Assembly: GCF_026230105.1 (NCBI RefSeq)
Contig: NC_079477.1
Coordinates: 20,155,001-20,219,000, forward strand
DNA: 64,000 bases
Direction of reading: 5' to 3'
Source of the DNA: Diorhabda sublineata
Lineage: Eukaryota; Arthropoda; Insecta; Coleoptera; Chrysomelidae
The position numbers and the translations under genes were made by a program. Below, one piece after another: positions 33,921 through 46,319 of this stretch. The notes under the pieces were generated by a model that worked only from the letters and a program-made list of their open reading frames with translations, had not been told where the DNA came from and made no database searches. How positions within the stretch are numbered: the stretch's first letter is position 1; every line of letters starts with the position of its first letter.

Positions 33921-34657
33921 GTGATTGGCTGGACATCATAGCCAGTAGTGTCACCTAGCGTCAAATCTATAAATGTATTTGTTGCGCTAAGGAAACAGGA
34001 GAGTATCCTACGGTTCATTTTCCTCTCCCACACCAGCGAGTTTCCATACCAAATGTGATTTACTCAACTCGAGAAACGCTTTTAAAAATTGTGTGTTTAC
34101 TTAATTTGTTTGAAGGACTAAAATGCTTAAATGGACCATTTTCCGTTATAAAATAACTGCTGACCAGACCTGATATCAAGACATTATTTTATCCCCAACA
34201 AACAAATCCGGATAAACAGCTCACCTTTCTCGGAATGATTTATAGGTTCTTTGCTTAACAAGCTGACGTAAATTAAAAGCTACAAAACTAAAAATCTCAA
34301 GTGAACGCCATATATTAATCAATAATATACAGATACATAAACATAGGTATATTATAATTTAGAAAAAGAATAAAACATAATAAAAACCGAGTTTACAGCG
34401 ATCTTTAAGTACAGTAAGTACTTCTTCCAGTAATCATAGATCGATTAAAATATCGCTTTTGATACAATATCGACAAATTTTTGGTTATCAACTAACCTAA
34501 AAACTGGGTCCAGTTTCTAACACTATCATAAATCATTAATAGCCAAACCTGTCGGTTTCACTGGAAATAAACAGAGTCGGATACAGGTTGAAACTATCGC
34601 CGAAATGAAAATTCAATTTAAATTTAAAACAAAGAAAGCTACTTAAAATTTTAAAAA
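33921..34657. other. No gene recognised
   Basis: Lies between the BEL remnant and the first I-type LINE. Part of it may be the 5' UTR of the LINE. Confidence 0.4.
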
Positions 34658-37405
34658 ATGTCAAGCGGTGCTTTTGACTACAGGGGTCCGTCAACTAATC
34701 CCGATTAACAAACTCTCACATATTTCTCAATCATACAACAACAACCATCTCCAAAATTTCCAACTAAGGACCATGCAATAATTTTTCCGTCGGTAGACAC
34801 AATAAAACTTCAAGATTATACTATTGCAGAAGGAACCATAGTACAACCAAAAAATGTACTGTTTTCATCAAGGATATCAAATGGAAGAATTTGCATCTAC
34901 CTTTCAAGTAAACAAGTTGTAGACGATTTTCTGAGTCAACAAGGAGAAATTAAAATAGGAGAACACACTATAAAAGCACGCAAACTAATTACCCCTGTTA
35001 TCAGATTACTTCTTTCTAACGTTTGTCCATCTATACCACATGATGCAATTGCAAAATGTTTAATCGAACTTGGTTTTAAATTAATGTCGCCTATTTCGTT
35101 TCTTAGAGCTGGAATACAGGATCCACAATACAGCCATGTACTTAGTTTCCGAAGACAAGTATACTATGCACCCTTCGACAATGTTACTGTACCTGACTCA
35201 GTCCTAATTTATTTCGATAATACTTCATATCGATTTTTCTTTTCTGATGGATTAACTTGTTATAAATGTCATCAAGCTGGTCACGTGTCATCAGCTTGCA
35301 CTACATGGGGCTGTATGTCTACAGATCAAAGAGGTGAAGTCATAGAACATCTTCTAAGCTCAACCAATTTTACATTACTTAATATGGGTGAAAAAACTCG
35401 CTTTAATTAAGTTACTGGGAACTATTCTGCCATAGACCTCTCGATGTGTGAATAATCTACTCCGACTGAAATGTGGCAAAAGATCCGCAGAATCAAAGGT
35501 ATTTCATACAACCACAAGATACACTCTCTCAATATGAACGGAAATATTTTTACCGATGACGGACAAATAACAAACGCCTTAGAAGCTTCATTTCAGAAAC
35601 ACTCAAATGACTCAATGTACGATATTTATAGAAAATAAGAACAACCTAGAACAAGAGATAGTCATCACCGAAAACAATCCACTGAATTTAACTCTAAGTA
35701 CAAGTGAACTAAAAGAAGCACTTCATGATGTGAAAAACTCTAGTCCAGGACCTGACGAAATCCCTTATAGGTTCCTTACGAATCTACCAAAAAATGCTAA
35801 ACAATACCTTCTGGACATTTTTCTGACAACCGTCAAGTACTAGCTGTTTTCTTCAATATTGTGGAAGCCTACGATACTGTGTGGAAATAAGATGTCCTAT
35901 TAAAATTAAAACAGTGGGGTATAGATGGAAACTTCCTGGCATTCGTAGAAAACTTTATCTATGACAGAAATTTTAGAGTTAGATGTAATAACCAACTTTC
36001 AAACTTCTATAGTCAAGGTAATGGAGCTCCCCAAGGATCAACACTCAGTGATCTTGTCATCTATGTTAGTAACAGGAATATTCACACGGTTGCAATTATA
36101 ATACAACAATCCATCCAGTCTCTAGAAGAATGGTCAGAAAAAACAGATCTACGTTTTTCTATGAACAAGACCAAAGCAATGTGTTTCTCAGTAAAAAACC
36201 AAATAAACCTGCCCAATTTGACATTATACAAAGAGAATTTGCAGTACGTAAGATAACACAGATTCCTGGGAATGATTCCCGATACAAAACTCACGTGCAA
36301 CAGTCACATTCAACAACTTAAAAAATCAGCATGCAAAACATGAACATTCTTAAAGTATTAGCAAATCATAATTGGGGAGCCGATACCACAGAATTACGAA
36401 CTGTCTATAAAATACAAATTCGAAGAAAGCTTTATGGTTCTATAGTGTACTCTTCAGCTAAAGGAAGCCTATTGAAGCAACTGGACGTCATAGAAAACAC
36501 TGCATTAAGACTTGTACTTGGAGCTTACAGAACCAGTCCAGTGGAAACTGAGTCTACAATCAGGCAGCTAAAACCGGAGCCAATCCTAATAATCCCACTT
36601 ATTCATATACCTTCTTTGATCATTTTCATTCGATTTCCGACCAAAAATCAAATCTATCCGTATCATTCAGCAAAAGAATTATAGATTTCAATTTCCCGAA
36701 AATTATTTCAAACAATGTTAACTATCCTCCCCCCTGGACCATAAAAATTCCCAAATGCAATACAAATCTTCTACTGTACCCTAAATCCAGTACTCCGTTA
36801 CCCCTGATTCTACAAAATTTTCAAGAGATCAAAGTATAAAAGCCACTACCAAATATACACAGATGCATCAAAAACATCTCAAATGGAAGCATTAGGCGCA
36901 GCTTTCGTCGACGAAACATCCACCTATCAGTTTCAGCTACCCAAGGATTATTCCATATATTCAGCAGAATTGGTAGCAATCTCCAAGCCCTGCATCATAT
37001 ATTACAACAGTGCAAATCAAAGACAGTAATTTTTACTCATTCCTCAAGTGCAATACATGGAATATCGAAGGTATACCCAAACCACCCGATATTATGCCAA
37101 ACTAAAACTGACCTTGAAGCACTCCATCCCACGTTGGTATAATAGGAAATGAGAAAGCCGATCGGGAAGCTAAAGATGCCTGCAGTATCAACAGAATAGA
37201 AAACGAACCTCCTGAAATTCCACATTCGGACATTAGAAGCTATATTAAACAACATTCGACAGAAATATGGCAAAAAATGGGAAAAACTTAAATACAATAA
37301 ACTCCAACGTATCAACCCAAATCTACTACCAAAAAGGAAAATATCACAAATACGACGGCATCAAGTGATACAGCATCGCATGAGAATAGGACACACCAAG
37401 TATTA
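34658..37405 (+). mobile_element. I-type non-LTR retrotransposon with internal deletions
   Basis: ORF1 starts at 34658 (MSSGAFDYRG), meets one stop at codon 17, and continues in the same frame: FPTKDHAIIFPSVDTIKLQD, ISNGRICIYLSS, ARKLITP. A zinc knuckle CYKCHQAGHVSSAC (35258-35299) follows. The frame then passes directly into ORF2 endonuclease sequence (STDQRGEVIEHLLSS, GEKTRFN), an in-frame deletion junction. ORF2 continues in pieces: SSPGPDEIPYRFL, FFNIVEAYDTVW, GNGAPQGSTLS, then RNase H (YTDASKTSQM). The YADD box is lost. It is the same family as 38939-44332, but clearly diverged. Confidence 0.88.
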
Positions 37406-38289
37406 TTAATTGTTGGTGTACCTCTTTGTATGTATGTATTACGTGTAGAAACAGACATTGGATTTGGTGAATGTTGTTTTGGTATTTGATTAGGTCTAAA
37501 AACATTGATATTTCTATTTCGATTAAAAGTTTGAGAGTTGATTGGGAAATTTTGGTTTCTTGGAGACCGTGGTTGAATATTTACGGGGCTCATAGGAAAA
37601 GAGTTTTGGGTTTGAAAATAATTATTATTTAAAAAACTATTATTATTTAAAGTTTGTACATTATGACCTTGATTGTAGAATGTACTTCTATTAATAAAAT
37701 TGCCTCGATTATTAAAATTATTCCTATTTTTAAACTTATTATTTGGTTTTTGTTTATTCACATGTTCATTCTGGGAGTTTTGAAAATATTGTATATTATC
37801 TTCATCCAAAACATATTGTAAGGCCTGGATTAGATAGTAAGGCTTCATACAACTTATTGTTGTTCCAAGCAGCTCTCTGAGAGCTGACAAGGTTTTCAAA
37901 GCTAAATTGTTATACAAGTCCTTCTTTAACAATTTATTATGATGTGTTATTTCATGTAACTGATTGTAACTACAAATTAAATTTAAAATTTGAAAAATTC
38001 TGTCATAGAAATGTTAAGGCCGCTCGTTATTTTCTTGTCTCATCATAACAAGATCACGATTTAAGCAGGCCTTGGGTCTTTGATCTGCATAATTTCTAGT
38101 ATGTTTAGTATTAACACGAAGTTTAGAAGTTAAGGAATTAATGAAATATAAATTCTGAAAATAATTTGGTTGTTCTGTATTATAAAGATTATTAAGTGAT
38201 TCGCATACGGATAAGTACCTATTTAGTTCATTAGGGTTACCGTCGAACTTTGGTACCCAGTTTAAATACTCTGGTTTGAAATCTGCCAT
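37388..38289 (-). pseudogene. Gypsy-type Gag, Asn/Gln-rich
   Basis: The start is at 38289: MADFKPEYLNWVPKFDGNPN, then LNRYLSVCESL. After a frame break near 38010 comes LYNNLALKTLSALRELLGTT, YYLIQALQYVLDEDNIQYFQ, then a long low-complexity tail rich in Asn, Phe and Gln. This pattern (a retroelement capsid block followed by an N-rich tail) is Gag of a gypsy-like LTR retrotransposon. No zinc knuckle is visible. The frame runs across the junction with the preceding LINE at about 37390-37405, so the end of Gag is lost there. Confidence 0.8.
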
Positions 38290-38925
38290 ATTATTACAAT
38301 TATATTTGGATTTAATATTTCTTTTTTTTTAATCTTTTATTGAATCTGGAACAGCTTTCTTTCTCCGATCTAAAAAGATTGATTAAGTTATCAAAGTCAA
38401 AATCAATGAATGAGTCAATAGACATATAATGATAAAGTTAATTCAAAATTGCTTACAAAAATATTATGAATTTGAGCCTTTCCCTATCTCACATTATGAA
38501 ATGAATAAAATAGTAAATAGGTAGATTTATGATTCTTAACAGTCACAGTAATATAAGACAGAAATTAGGTAATCCGAGACGATACGTTAATAGTGCATAA
38601 AATAGAGACATATTGTATAGCTTAATTTATGATTAACAGATCTTAAATGGCTTCCATCAGGAGTGGCGAGATAATTCGTGGATAAAAAAAATAAGTCCAT
38701 ATATGGATCATTTGAAAGGTTTATTTTGTGATCCATATATCATCTGCATGTGGGGTTGATATCAGACAATTTTTATTATTATTATATTTTTTATTACGTT
38801 CATATATTTTATTTCATTGAAATAATTATTAACCCAGTTATTAAGCGTTACATATTTATTCGTTTATCAAATTCATTCGACCTAGTTATTATGTACTACT
38901 ACTATTTTTTCAATATAATAATATC
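38290..38925. other. Gypsy leader/LTR remnant with a dispersed repeat
   Basis: Upstream of the minus-strand Gag. It contains a ~170-bp unit (38520-38695) that recurs at 57534-57695 in the same orientation, probably LTR or leader sequence of this gypsy family. LTR ends were not defined. Confidence 0.45.
38520..38695. repeat. Dispersed repeat, copy 1 (mate at 57534)
   Basis: GTAGATTTATGATT, CACAGTAATATAAGAC, TAGAGACATATTGTATA and AACAGATCTTAAATGG are shared with 57534-57695, with about 10-15% differences by eye. Confidence 0.75.
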
Positions 38926-38938
38926 AAATAATATCATG
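38926..38938. repeat. Target site duplication, left copy
   Basis: AAATAATATCATG here is repeated exactly at 44333-44345, directly after the A-rich 3' end of the LINE. This defines the insertion of the element 38939-44332. The leading A residues could partly belong to the poly(A) tail. Confidence 0.88.
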
Positions 38939-39230
38939 GGAGTCCGGCTCTGGCAACCGTAACGTTAACAGTGAAAGTGTTAGTTCCTATAAAAATAACT
39001 CTTTTTCGATAGTTATCTTAGTCCTAAAATCTATGAAACTATAGATATAATCGTTTAGAAGTGTTCTTAACTTAGAGACATTACTGTAAGTAAAATCTCA
39101 TACATTCATACTAAAACAGTGAATTTATTACACACTGCGCTATCAATTTTACACCGCACCGGTTTGCAAGAAGAATTCACAAAAAAAACGTCCGCACTCT
39201 AGAATCAAAGCGGAAATATTCCTAAAATTA

Positions 39231-40519
39231 ATGATGCAAAATACAAATGTTGGGACTTCTGACTACAGAAGCTCTCAGAATATAAACCCTACAAAAACAT
39301 ACTCATCTATACTTAGTATACCACAATTTCCTACAAAACATCAAGCAATTGTTTTTCCAGCTGTTGATAACCTGAAAATTCAAGATTACCTGATATCACT
39401 TGGAGAACTAATCGGTCCAAAAAATATACTATTCATATCAAGGCTATCAAACAATAGAATATGCATGTACCTCGCAAATGAAGATATTGTAGACCGCTTC
39501 ATGACCTTTCATAAAGGGCTGATCATTATCAACAACACTTCGATCCAAGCCCGAAAGCTTATAACACCTTCCGAAAGATTGATACTGTCAAATGTATGCC
39601 TCACCATACCACATTCAGCTCTAATCGATGAACTTAACAAAATAGGTCTCAATACACTCTCACCAATGTCCTTCCTCAAAATTAGCTTCACAATTCCTGA
39701 ATATAACCACATCTACAGCTTCAGAAGATAAATCTTTATTTTATCATCCACAATCCAAATACCCGACTGTCTAATGATTACACACAAGAATACCAGCTAC
39801 AGAATTTACCTATCCCAAGACCGTCTACTATGTTTTACATGTAAAAAACCAGGTCATACTGCAGCAAACTGTAAAAACTCCCAATCACAAACTTATGAAC
39901 AACCCCAAACAGCTGAACTACCACAAAACCCCACCCAACCTTCCCAGCAGCCCCAAAATACCGAAGCCAATACTCCACAAGCACACACCAAGATCCCATC
40001 AGAAACCTCTATAACATCTCTATCCCAGAATGTTCCCCCCATAAACATAAAAGAAATTCCGCAAAACAGCACCAAACGCAACTAAAAATAAAATAGCAAA
40101 TAATTACACCTCCTCCTCAAACAGAAGGAATTAAACCAGAGAAACCTAAGAAACCGTCTTTCCCCAAACCAAATAGGCCAAGTAAAAAGCCTAAAAATAA
40201 ACCAGACATCTCTACAGAAATTCTCATGGAACCAATTAGAAAAGTCATTTCAGAACAGAATCCTCCTTTCATATTGGACCACAACCAGATATCTGAACTT
40301 TTTGAAAATGTCTACGGCTCATCTGATCCAATTAGTATAATAAAGAACTACACAAATGATTTTACTGGATTAATAGACATGCTAACAAAAATTTACCCTT
40401 TCTTTGAGCACAGATCTATCAAAAGCAGATGCACTAAACTCAAGAAGAAACTGTTTTCTCACCTACAATTGAACATACCAGAAACGGACCTCTCAGAAAC
40501 AGAAAGCGAATCATCTTAA
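39231..40519 (+). pseudogene. I-type LINE ORF1 (nucleic-acid-binding protein), frameshifted
   Basis: It starts MMQNTNVGTSDYRSS and runs FPTKHQAIVFPAVDNLKIQD, LSNNRICMYLANEDIVDRF, ARKLITPSER to 39731. The frame shifts into ITHKNTSYRIYLSQDRLLC with the knuckle CFTCKKPGHTAANC (39835-39876). A Pro/Gln/Asn-rich linker follows to 40084, and after another shift MEPIRKVISEQNPPFILDHN to a Ser/Glu-rich end (SETESESS) at 40519. This is the RNA-binding ORF1 of I-type LINEs. The three pieces align well with the ORF1 at 34658, which has only one of these breaks. Confidence 0.9.
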
Positions 40520-40577
40520 ACAAATATTAACTAACTGAACCAATAATTTACTTCAATATTTTTCTCCCCGTATTCTC

Positions 40578-43500
40578 ATGGACTTTACATCTATACTACC
40601 AAAACCATCCTATCCAAACAGAAATGCGAAGTTATTTGTCTTCAAGAAACCAATTTCAAATACAATAACAACGAACCGCTCAGGCAATTTAACAGCTTCT
40701 ACAAGAACCGAATAAATGCTGAAATAGCTAGTGGAGGAGTAGCAATATTTGTGGAAAAATCTCTCCACGCTGCAGAAATCACGATCCTTACAAACCTTGA
40801 AGCCGTAGCTATCGAAATACACACTAATCCAAAAGTAAATATATGCAATGTATACATCCCTCCAGCATATCAAGTTGATGCTAAAGAATTAAATGAATTA
40901 TTGGAACAAATTCCTCAACCTAGAATAATAGTCGGAGACTTCAATGCCCATAACACCTTGTGGGGATCAACATCAATAAACCAAAGAGGTCGCTTACCAG
41001 GAGATACTCTTGATGACGCAAATCTCTCCATCTTAAATGATGGGAAGCCAACTAGATTTAACATACAATCAGGAGAGGGTTCATGTATTGACCTCACTAT
41101 CTGTGACCCAACTTTGACTCCAGCTCTTTCCTGGGATCGGCTGGACTATACCTACAACAGTAACCACTATCCAATCGTCATTCATAACAATAGAAAACCA
41201 AATCACAATCACGACTTATATCCAAAATGGAACTTGAAAAAAGCAGACTGGGCTCTTTTCAAAACAATTATCACAGAAAGTTTGACAAATTACACAATTA
41301 TAACAGATATAGACGAAGCTTTAGAAAACCTTATTAGTATTTTTCAGCGAGCAGCAAACATATCAATCGGAAGAACTACACGTCTGAAACGACGGAAACC
41401 TGTACCCTGGTGGAATAGTGACTGCGAATCAGCAATAAAGAGCAACAAAAAAAGCTTTGAATAGATATAAAAGACACAATACATCAGCAAACAAAATCGA
41501 ATTCTTGAAAACCCGAGCCGAAGCTAGACGTACAATAAAAACTGCTAAACGCAAATCCTGGACAGAATATGTCTCTACAATAAATTCTGAAACACCAATG
41601 ACGGATGTATGGGGAAGAGTGAGAAAAATATCAGGACTTTATAAGCACCACAATATACACATGCTAGAGAAAGACGGACGCACAACCACAGATAACTCCA
41701 AAATAGTCTCAATACTAGCTACCACTTACAAAAACCGCTCCATCACACGCAATTCCGATGATACTGTTATCACCCATGAGAGAGAAGAAAAGGATGAGGT
41801 AATGATACAATTCGATGAAAACGAACCCATCAATTTGCCTATTACCACCCAAGAATATGATCAAGCTCTTTCAAGCCTGAAAGAAACGTCACCAGGACCA
41901 GATGAAATACCAGTTGTCTTCTTGAAACGTCTCCCCTTAATTGCCCACGAATACATCCTTAACCTGTTCTTTACCATCTGGCTGCAGCATAACTTTCCTG
42001 AAAAATGGCGTGAATCCATAATAATTCCTATACTGAAACCACAAACCATTAGAACCCATCCTGAATCCTATAGACCTATATCACTCACATGTGCTATGTG
42101 CAAACTAATGGAAAAAATAATAAACAACAGACTGCTCTGGACTCTAGAAAAAAGAAACCTTATTATACCGGAACAAAGCGGATTTAGACAACAAAGATCA
42201 GCCCTGGACAACATAATAGACTTGGATAGTGAAATCAACGAAGCATTTGCCCTAAAAAGCAGCTGTCTAGCTATTTTCTTTGCCATTAACCGAGCTTTTG
42301 ACACTGCAAGGCATGATTACATCATAAAAAAAATATACGAATTCAACATACATGGTCACTGCCTGGATCTTATCAAAAACTTCCTGAGAAATCTAACATT
42401 TAAAGTTAAAACCAACGGCACCACCTCCGAAAAAACATATTTTAATAATGGTGTACCCCAAGGATCAAAGGATCAATCATAAGTCCCACACTCTTTATCA
42501 TCGCAATCAACGACATCCTGAAAACACTTAAAGTTACCAGTAAAAGCTCGACTATACGCAGATGACTTAGTTGTTTACTGTAAAGAAAAAAATATTAAAA
42601 ACCTCTTCTCACAAAGTCAGGCTTTTATCCATAACTTAGAACTGTGGTCACAAAAAACTGGTTTTAATTTTTCAAGTACAAAGACTTGCTATATTCTTTT
42701 CTCAAGACAAAAGAACATACCAAATATACCTGTACTAAAACTTTATAATGAAGACATAAAAATGGAAACAACAATAAAATTTCTCGGAATACTATTCGAC
42801 CACACACTAAGCTGGAACTATCATATTAGAAACCTTCTCCTAACTTGCAACAAACGACTGAACTTACTGAAAACGCTAACGAACAATGAATGGGGTGCAG
42901 ATCGACAAACATTACTAACATTGTACCGAACACTTATCCGATCAAAACTGGATTATGGATCAATTGTATATTCAACAGCAAACAAATCGCTACTGAAAAA
43001 ACTCGACAGCTTTCACAACTCAGCCTTACGTTTGATAACAGGTGCATTCAAAACAACACCAGTGGAAAGTCTGTACTGCGAATCAGGGGAACCATCCTTG
43101 GGAGACAGAAGAATATATTTGAGCCTTACATATGCAGCCAAACTAAAATCCAATCCTTCCAACCCGACCCTCCAAAATTGCTTCTCCAAGAACTTCCCAA
43201 ATCTTTTTTCAAATAAACCCAGAACCCCCAAACCTTTCTATGCTAGAATTCGATCATATCTAAGCGAATTAAATTTCTTTATTCCTGAATGCCTTCCTAT
43301 CGAATCTTCTCAAACTCCACCATGGACAATAGGAAGCACGAAATTCATTACCCATCTCACCTCTTTCGACAAACACCACACCAACCATAAGCTAATCGAA
43401 GGACACTTAAATAACATACTCAATGAGTACAGAAACTTTGTACATATTTACACAGACGCATCAACATCTCAAGACGGTACGGGGATCGCAATCATTACAC

Positions 43501-44248
43501 CAACCTCCAAATATATGATAAAAGCTCCTCAAACCCTATCCACTTTCACTGCTGAATTATACGCAATATATCGAGCTACCCACTTCGCCGCTTCATCAAA
43601 CGAGCCTAATCATGTCATACTCACAGACTCTCTTAGCTCAATCCAAAGTCTTCAAAAAATTCACACCACAAATCCATTAGTAATCAAAATCAAGCAAAAA
43701 CTGAAATACATACAAGACGACAACAACAAAAAATAGTATTCTGTTGGATCCCCTCACACATTGGAATAAAAGGAAACGAAGAGGCAGACCTGATGGCTAA
43801 GGAAGCTGTAATTAGTGATAGTGCGGAGTGCGTGAACTTTTTAACTACTACCGATATTAAAGCAATCTTAAAGCGTAAAGTGTTTAATGAATGGGAGATC
43901 AAATGGTCAACATCCACACACAAACTTCGTGAAGTGAAAGAATCAATAAAACCATGGTCAATACTACCGAAAAATCGCAGAGATGAAGTTCTTCTAACAC
44001 GTCTGCGTCTAGGCCATACGCGACTGACGCACAGCTACTTATTTGATGCGAAACCCGAACCAAAATGTAGCAACTGCAATTGCAAATTAACTATAAAACA
44101 CATAATTGCAGAATGTCCATCTCTTAACTCAGAAAGATCATCATCAAATCTACCACTCGGAACAATACGTGAAATTTTAGGACCAAAGTACAACATTACT
44201 TACCTTAAAAATTACCTTAAACAGATCTCTATAATAAAATTAATCTAA
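40578..44248 (+). pseudogene. I-type LINE ORF2: endonuclease, reverse transcriptase, RNase H
   Basis: Endonuclease: EVICLQETNFK, NVYIPPAYQ, IIVGDFNAHNTLWGS and NSNHYPIVI. A shift in an A-rich run at about 41448-41458 separates it from the RT: SSLKETSPGPDEIPVVFL, ESYRPISLTCAMCKLMEKII, EQSGFRQQRSALDNI, FFAINRAFDTARHDYI (consensus would be FD--KAFD), NNGVPQGS. A shift follows, then ARLYADDLVVYC and FLGILFDHTLSWNYH. RNase H: YTDASTSQDGTGIAI, TAELYAIYRA, ILTDSLSS, then a shift and the final EEADLMAKEA. The C-terminal knuckle is CSNCNCKLTIKHIIAEC. The first catalytic Asp block of the RT is altered (FFAINRAFD), as well as the frames. Confidence 0.92.
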
Positions 44249-44332
44249 CAATTATTCATAGATTAAATACGTAATCTGTACTAAATCGCTAATAACCAGT
44301 ATACGGTTGATGCGAATTCTGTAATAAAAAAA

Positions 44333-44345
44333 AAATAATATCATG
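44333..44345. repeat. Target site duplication, right copy
   Basis: Exact match to 38926-38938 after the LINE poly(A). Confidence 0.88.
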
Positions 44346-44699
44346 TCATGTTGTTGTGTTTTTAATAACATTGTTAAAATTACCAAATAATAACTGGGAC
44401 AAATGCACATCAGAATATCAATGTATATATTCAGTTTTACACATAGAAATGATTTTTTGAATATAATTTTCTAGACAGGTTCAATTGACAGTCTTAAATT
44501 GAACAAGACGTATTTGATTACCTCTATAGACTAATAGACTTAAAACAAAATGTAAGTATAAGGAGTATTACTGTTTGATTGGGAATTGTAGAATATACTT
44601 TTTGCCCGGAAACACGACCAGTTGTTAAAAATTTCCATGAAAAAAATAAGGATCAATCACTCTTCCCCTGACGATTTTTATCATTAATATTTTGAACGA
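44346..44699. other. No gene recognised
   Basis: Sequence that was continuous with 38290-38925 before the LINE inserted. No coding motif was seen. Confidence 0.45.
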
Positions 44700-44905
44700 T
44701 CGGTTTGCTTTTTCTGTATTCACTGAGGAGTTTCCCGAGCTTATTAGCGAGAATTTGTCGATTTACTGTACCACTTGAACAAAACGTTACCGCTACTGAA
44801 AATACTGCACAACTAATACCTCAAGAAGATTTCACACAATTTTAAACGTCTATACGTATCAACTTCTGAGAGTTTGTGAACAAGTTGGGCTTTGGAGAGT
44901 GCAGT
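44700..44905 (-). pseudogene. Tc1/mariner-superfamily transposase fragment
   Basis: The minus strand reads AQLVHKLSEVDTYRRLKLCE, and in a second frame SSGTVNRQILANKLGK. These resemble the linker (QLVQEL---D---R--FC) and the FHLSGKVNRHN block after the first catalytic Asp of a common insect IS630/Tc1-type transposase. Both pieces are short and degenerate, so the call is tentative. It adjoins the mariner at 45067. Confidence 0.4.
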
Positions 44906-45066
44906 TTTTTTTAAACTTTACTACAAACAACTAACATTTTGTTGTAAGACAACTCCTGTTGTTGTTTTCGTGATATTTGACTTCTAATCACAGCAAAATA
45001 TTGAACTTTATATAGTCGCTTATTCCTAGTCTTCTAAATTTTGGAGCAATTTTCACTTATTCCAGT

Positions 45067-46279
45067 TTAACGAGGATGTAATGATATCTGGTTAGCCTAG
45101 ACCAGTTCCATGCATAAACAAAATATTGCGTTACCATAGCAACGAACAATAACTTATCAGAAGTGTCAGTGTAAAGTTTGACGTCAAAAAAGAAAACCAG
45201 AGTTACGCAATAAATTAAAAGAAAAAAGATATCCACCGAAATTTTGAAAATCGAAAAATTGGAGTATAAAGCCATCATCAATTACCTGTATTTAAAAATT
45301 TTTTAAGATTTACGAAGATTTGCCTAATACCCTTTGTGATCAATGTCCTTCGTATGCGACCGTGAAAAATTGGACTGAATTTGACTCAAAAGAGGAAAAT
45401 TTTCAATTGAAGATGATGACCGATCGGGAAGGCCAGTTTCTGTGTCAGTCACCGAAAATATCCATGCAGTTCATGACCTGCTTCTATCAGACCGTCGAAT
45501 TCGGCTAAAACGAATATCTGAAGAACTGAATATTTCATACGAACGCTCCCATCATATACTTCACGTCAATTTGGACATAAGAAAAAGGATCCCCAAATGT
45601 TTCAATGTTGACCAAAAGCGTGCAAGGGTAGAAGCATCACGTACGATCTATGCTCGATTTGAAAACGATGTAGAGTTCGTAAACCGAATTGTTACTATGA
45701 ATGAGACTTGGGTACATTTCTACGATCCAGAAACAGAGCAACAATCGATGGAATGGCGACTCTCTGGTTCCCCAAGACCTAAGAAGTTTTGTGTCCAAAA
45801 ATCTGCTGAAAAAGTTCTTGCTTCAGTTTTTTGGAATTTCCAGGGTGTAATCATGATTGATTTTTTGGATAAAGGTCGAAAAATAACTGGAGATTACTAT
45901 TCGACTTTACTGATCACTGTACGGGAAAAAATTGAAGAGAAAAGACGCGGAAATCTATCCAAAGGTGTTTTGTTTTTGCAGGACAATGCACCTGCACACA
46001 AATCTCAAGTTGCCATGCAAAAAATTCGTAATTTAGGGTTTGAATCACTAAAACACCCCCCTTATTCACCAGATTTGGCTCCGTCCGACTATCATGTCTT
46101 TCCTCAACTGAAAAAAAGTTTAAAAGGTTTTAAATTTTCTTCCAACGAGGAGGTAATAAAAGTTGTGGAGGTTTGGTTTGCAGAGCAAAAAGAAAACATT
46201 TTTTTTGAAAGGTCTAGTAGAGACGTTGCAGGTTCGCTGGTTTTATATTAGGCTAAGAATTTTTCAATATATCCTCGTA
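45067..46279 (+). mobile_element. Almost full-length mariner transposon
   Basis: Imperfect ~29-bp TIRs: TAACGAGGATGTAATG...GGTTAGCC at 45067 and the complement of TACGAGGATATATTG...TTAGCC ending 46279, both at TA. At 1.2 kb it has typical mariner length and order. The transposase runs from about 45235 to 46251 and is mostly open. Confidence 0.9.
45235..46251 (+). pseudogene. Mariner transposase with changed catalytic residue
   Basis: The N-terminal part is in two short frames (IEKLEYKAIINYLYL; then EIYEDLPNTLCDQCPSYATV). From about 45442 a long open frame covers the rest: LLLSDRRIRLKRISEELNI, IVTMNETWVHFYDPETEQQS, VLFLQDNAPAHKSQVA, HPPYSPDLAPSDYHVFPQL, to the stop at 46251. Mariners need DD34D. 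Here the first Asp (normally TMDETW) is Asn, while the second (LQDN) and third (PSDY) are kept with the right spacing. With the 5' frameshifts the copy cannot be active, yet 269 codons have stayed open. Confidence 0.92.
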
Positions 46280-46319
46280 TTGTTTTACAAAAATTCTGCT
46301 TAATGTGCTTCTAGCAATT

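Larger units (their letters stand above)
38939..44332 (+). mobile_element. Nearly full-length I-type non-LTR retrotransposon (5.4 kb)
   Basis: It is bounded by a 13-bp duplication and ends in an A-rich tail (44325-44335), the hallmark of target-primed reverse transcription. The 5' end starts GGAGTCCGGCTCTGG. There is an ~290-bp leader, then ORF1 (39231-40519) and ORF2 (endonuclease, RT, RNase H, C-terminal CCHC; to 44248). Only a handful of frameshifts and stops interrupt it, so it is recent relative to its neighbours. The RNase H domain separates it from simple jockey elements and points to the I group. Confidence 0.93.

Noticed and set aside
37037..37315. 92-codon minus-strand open frame
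   Set aside because: Antisense to the RNase H end of the LINE at 34658-37405.
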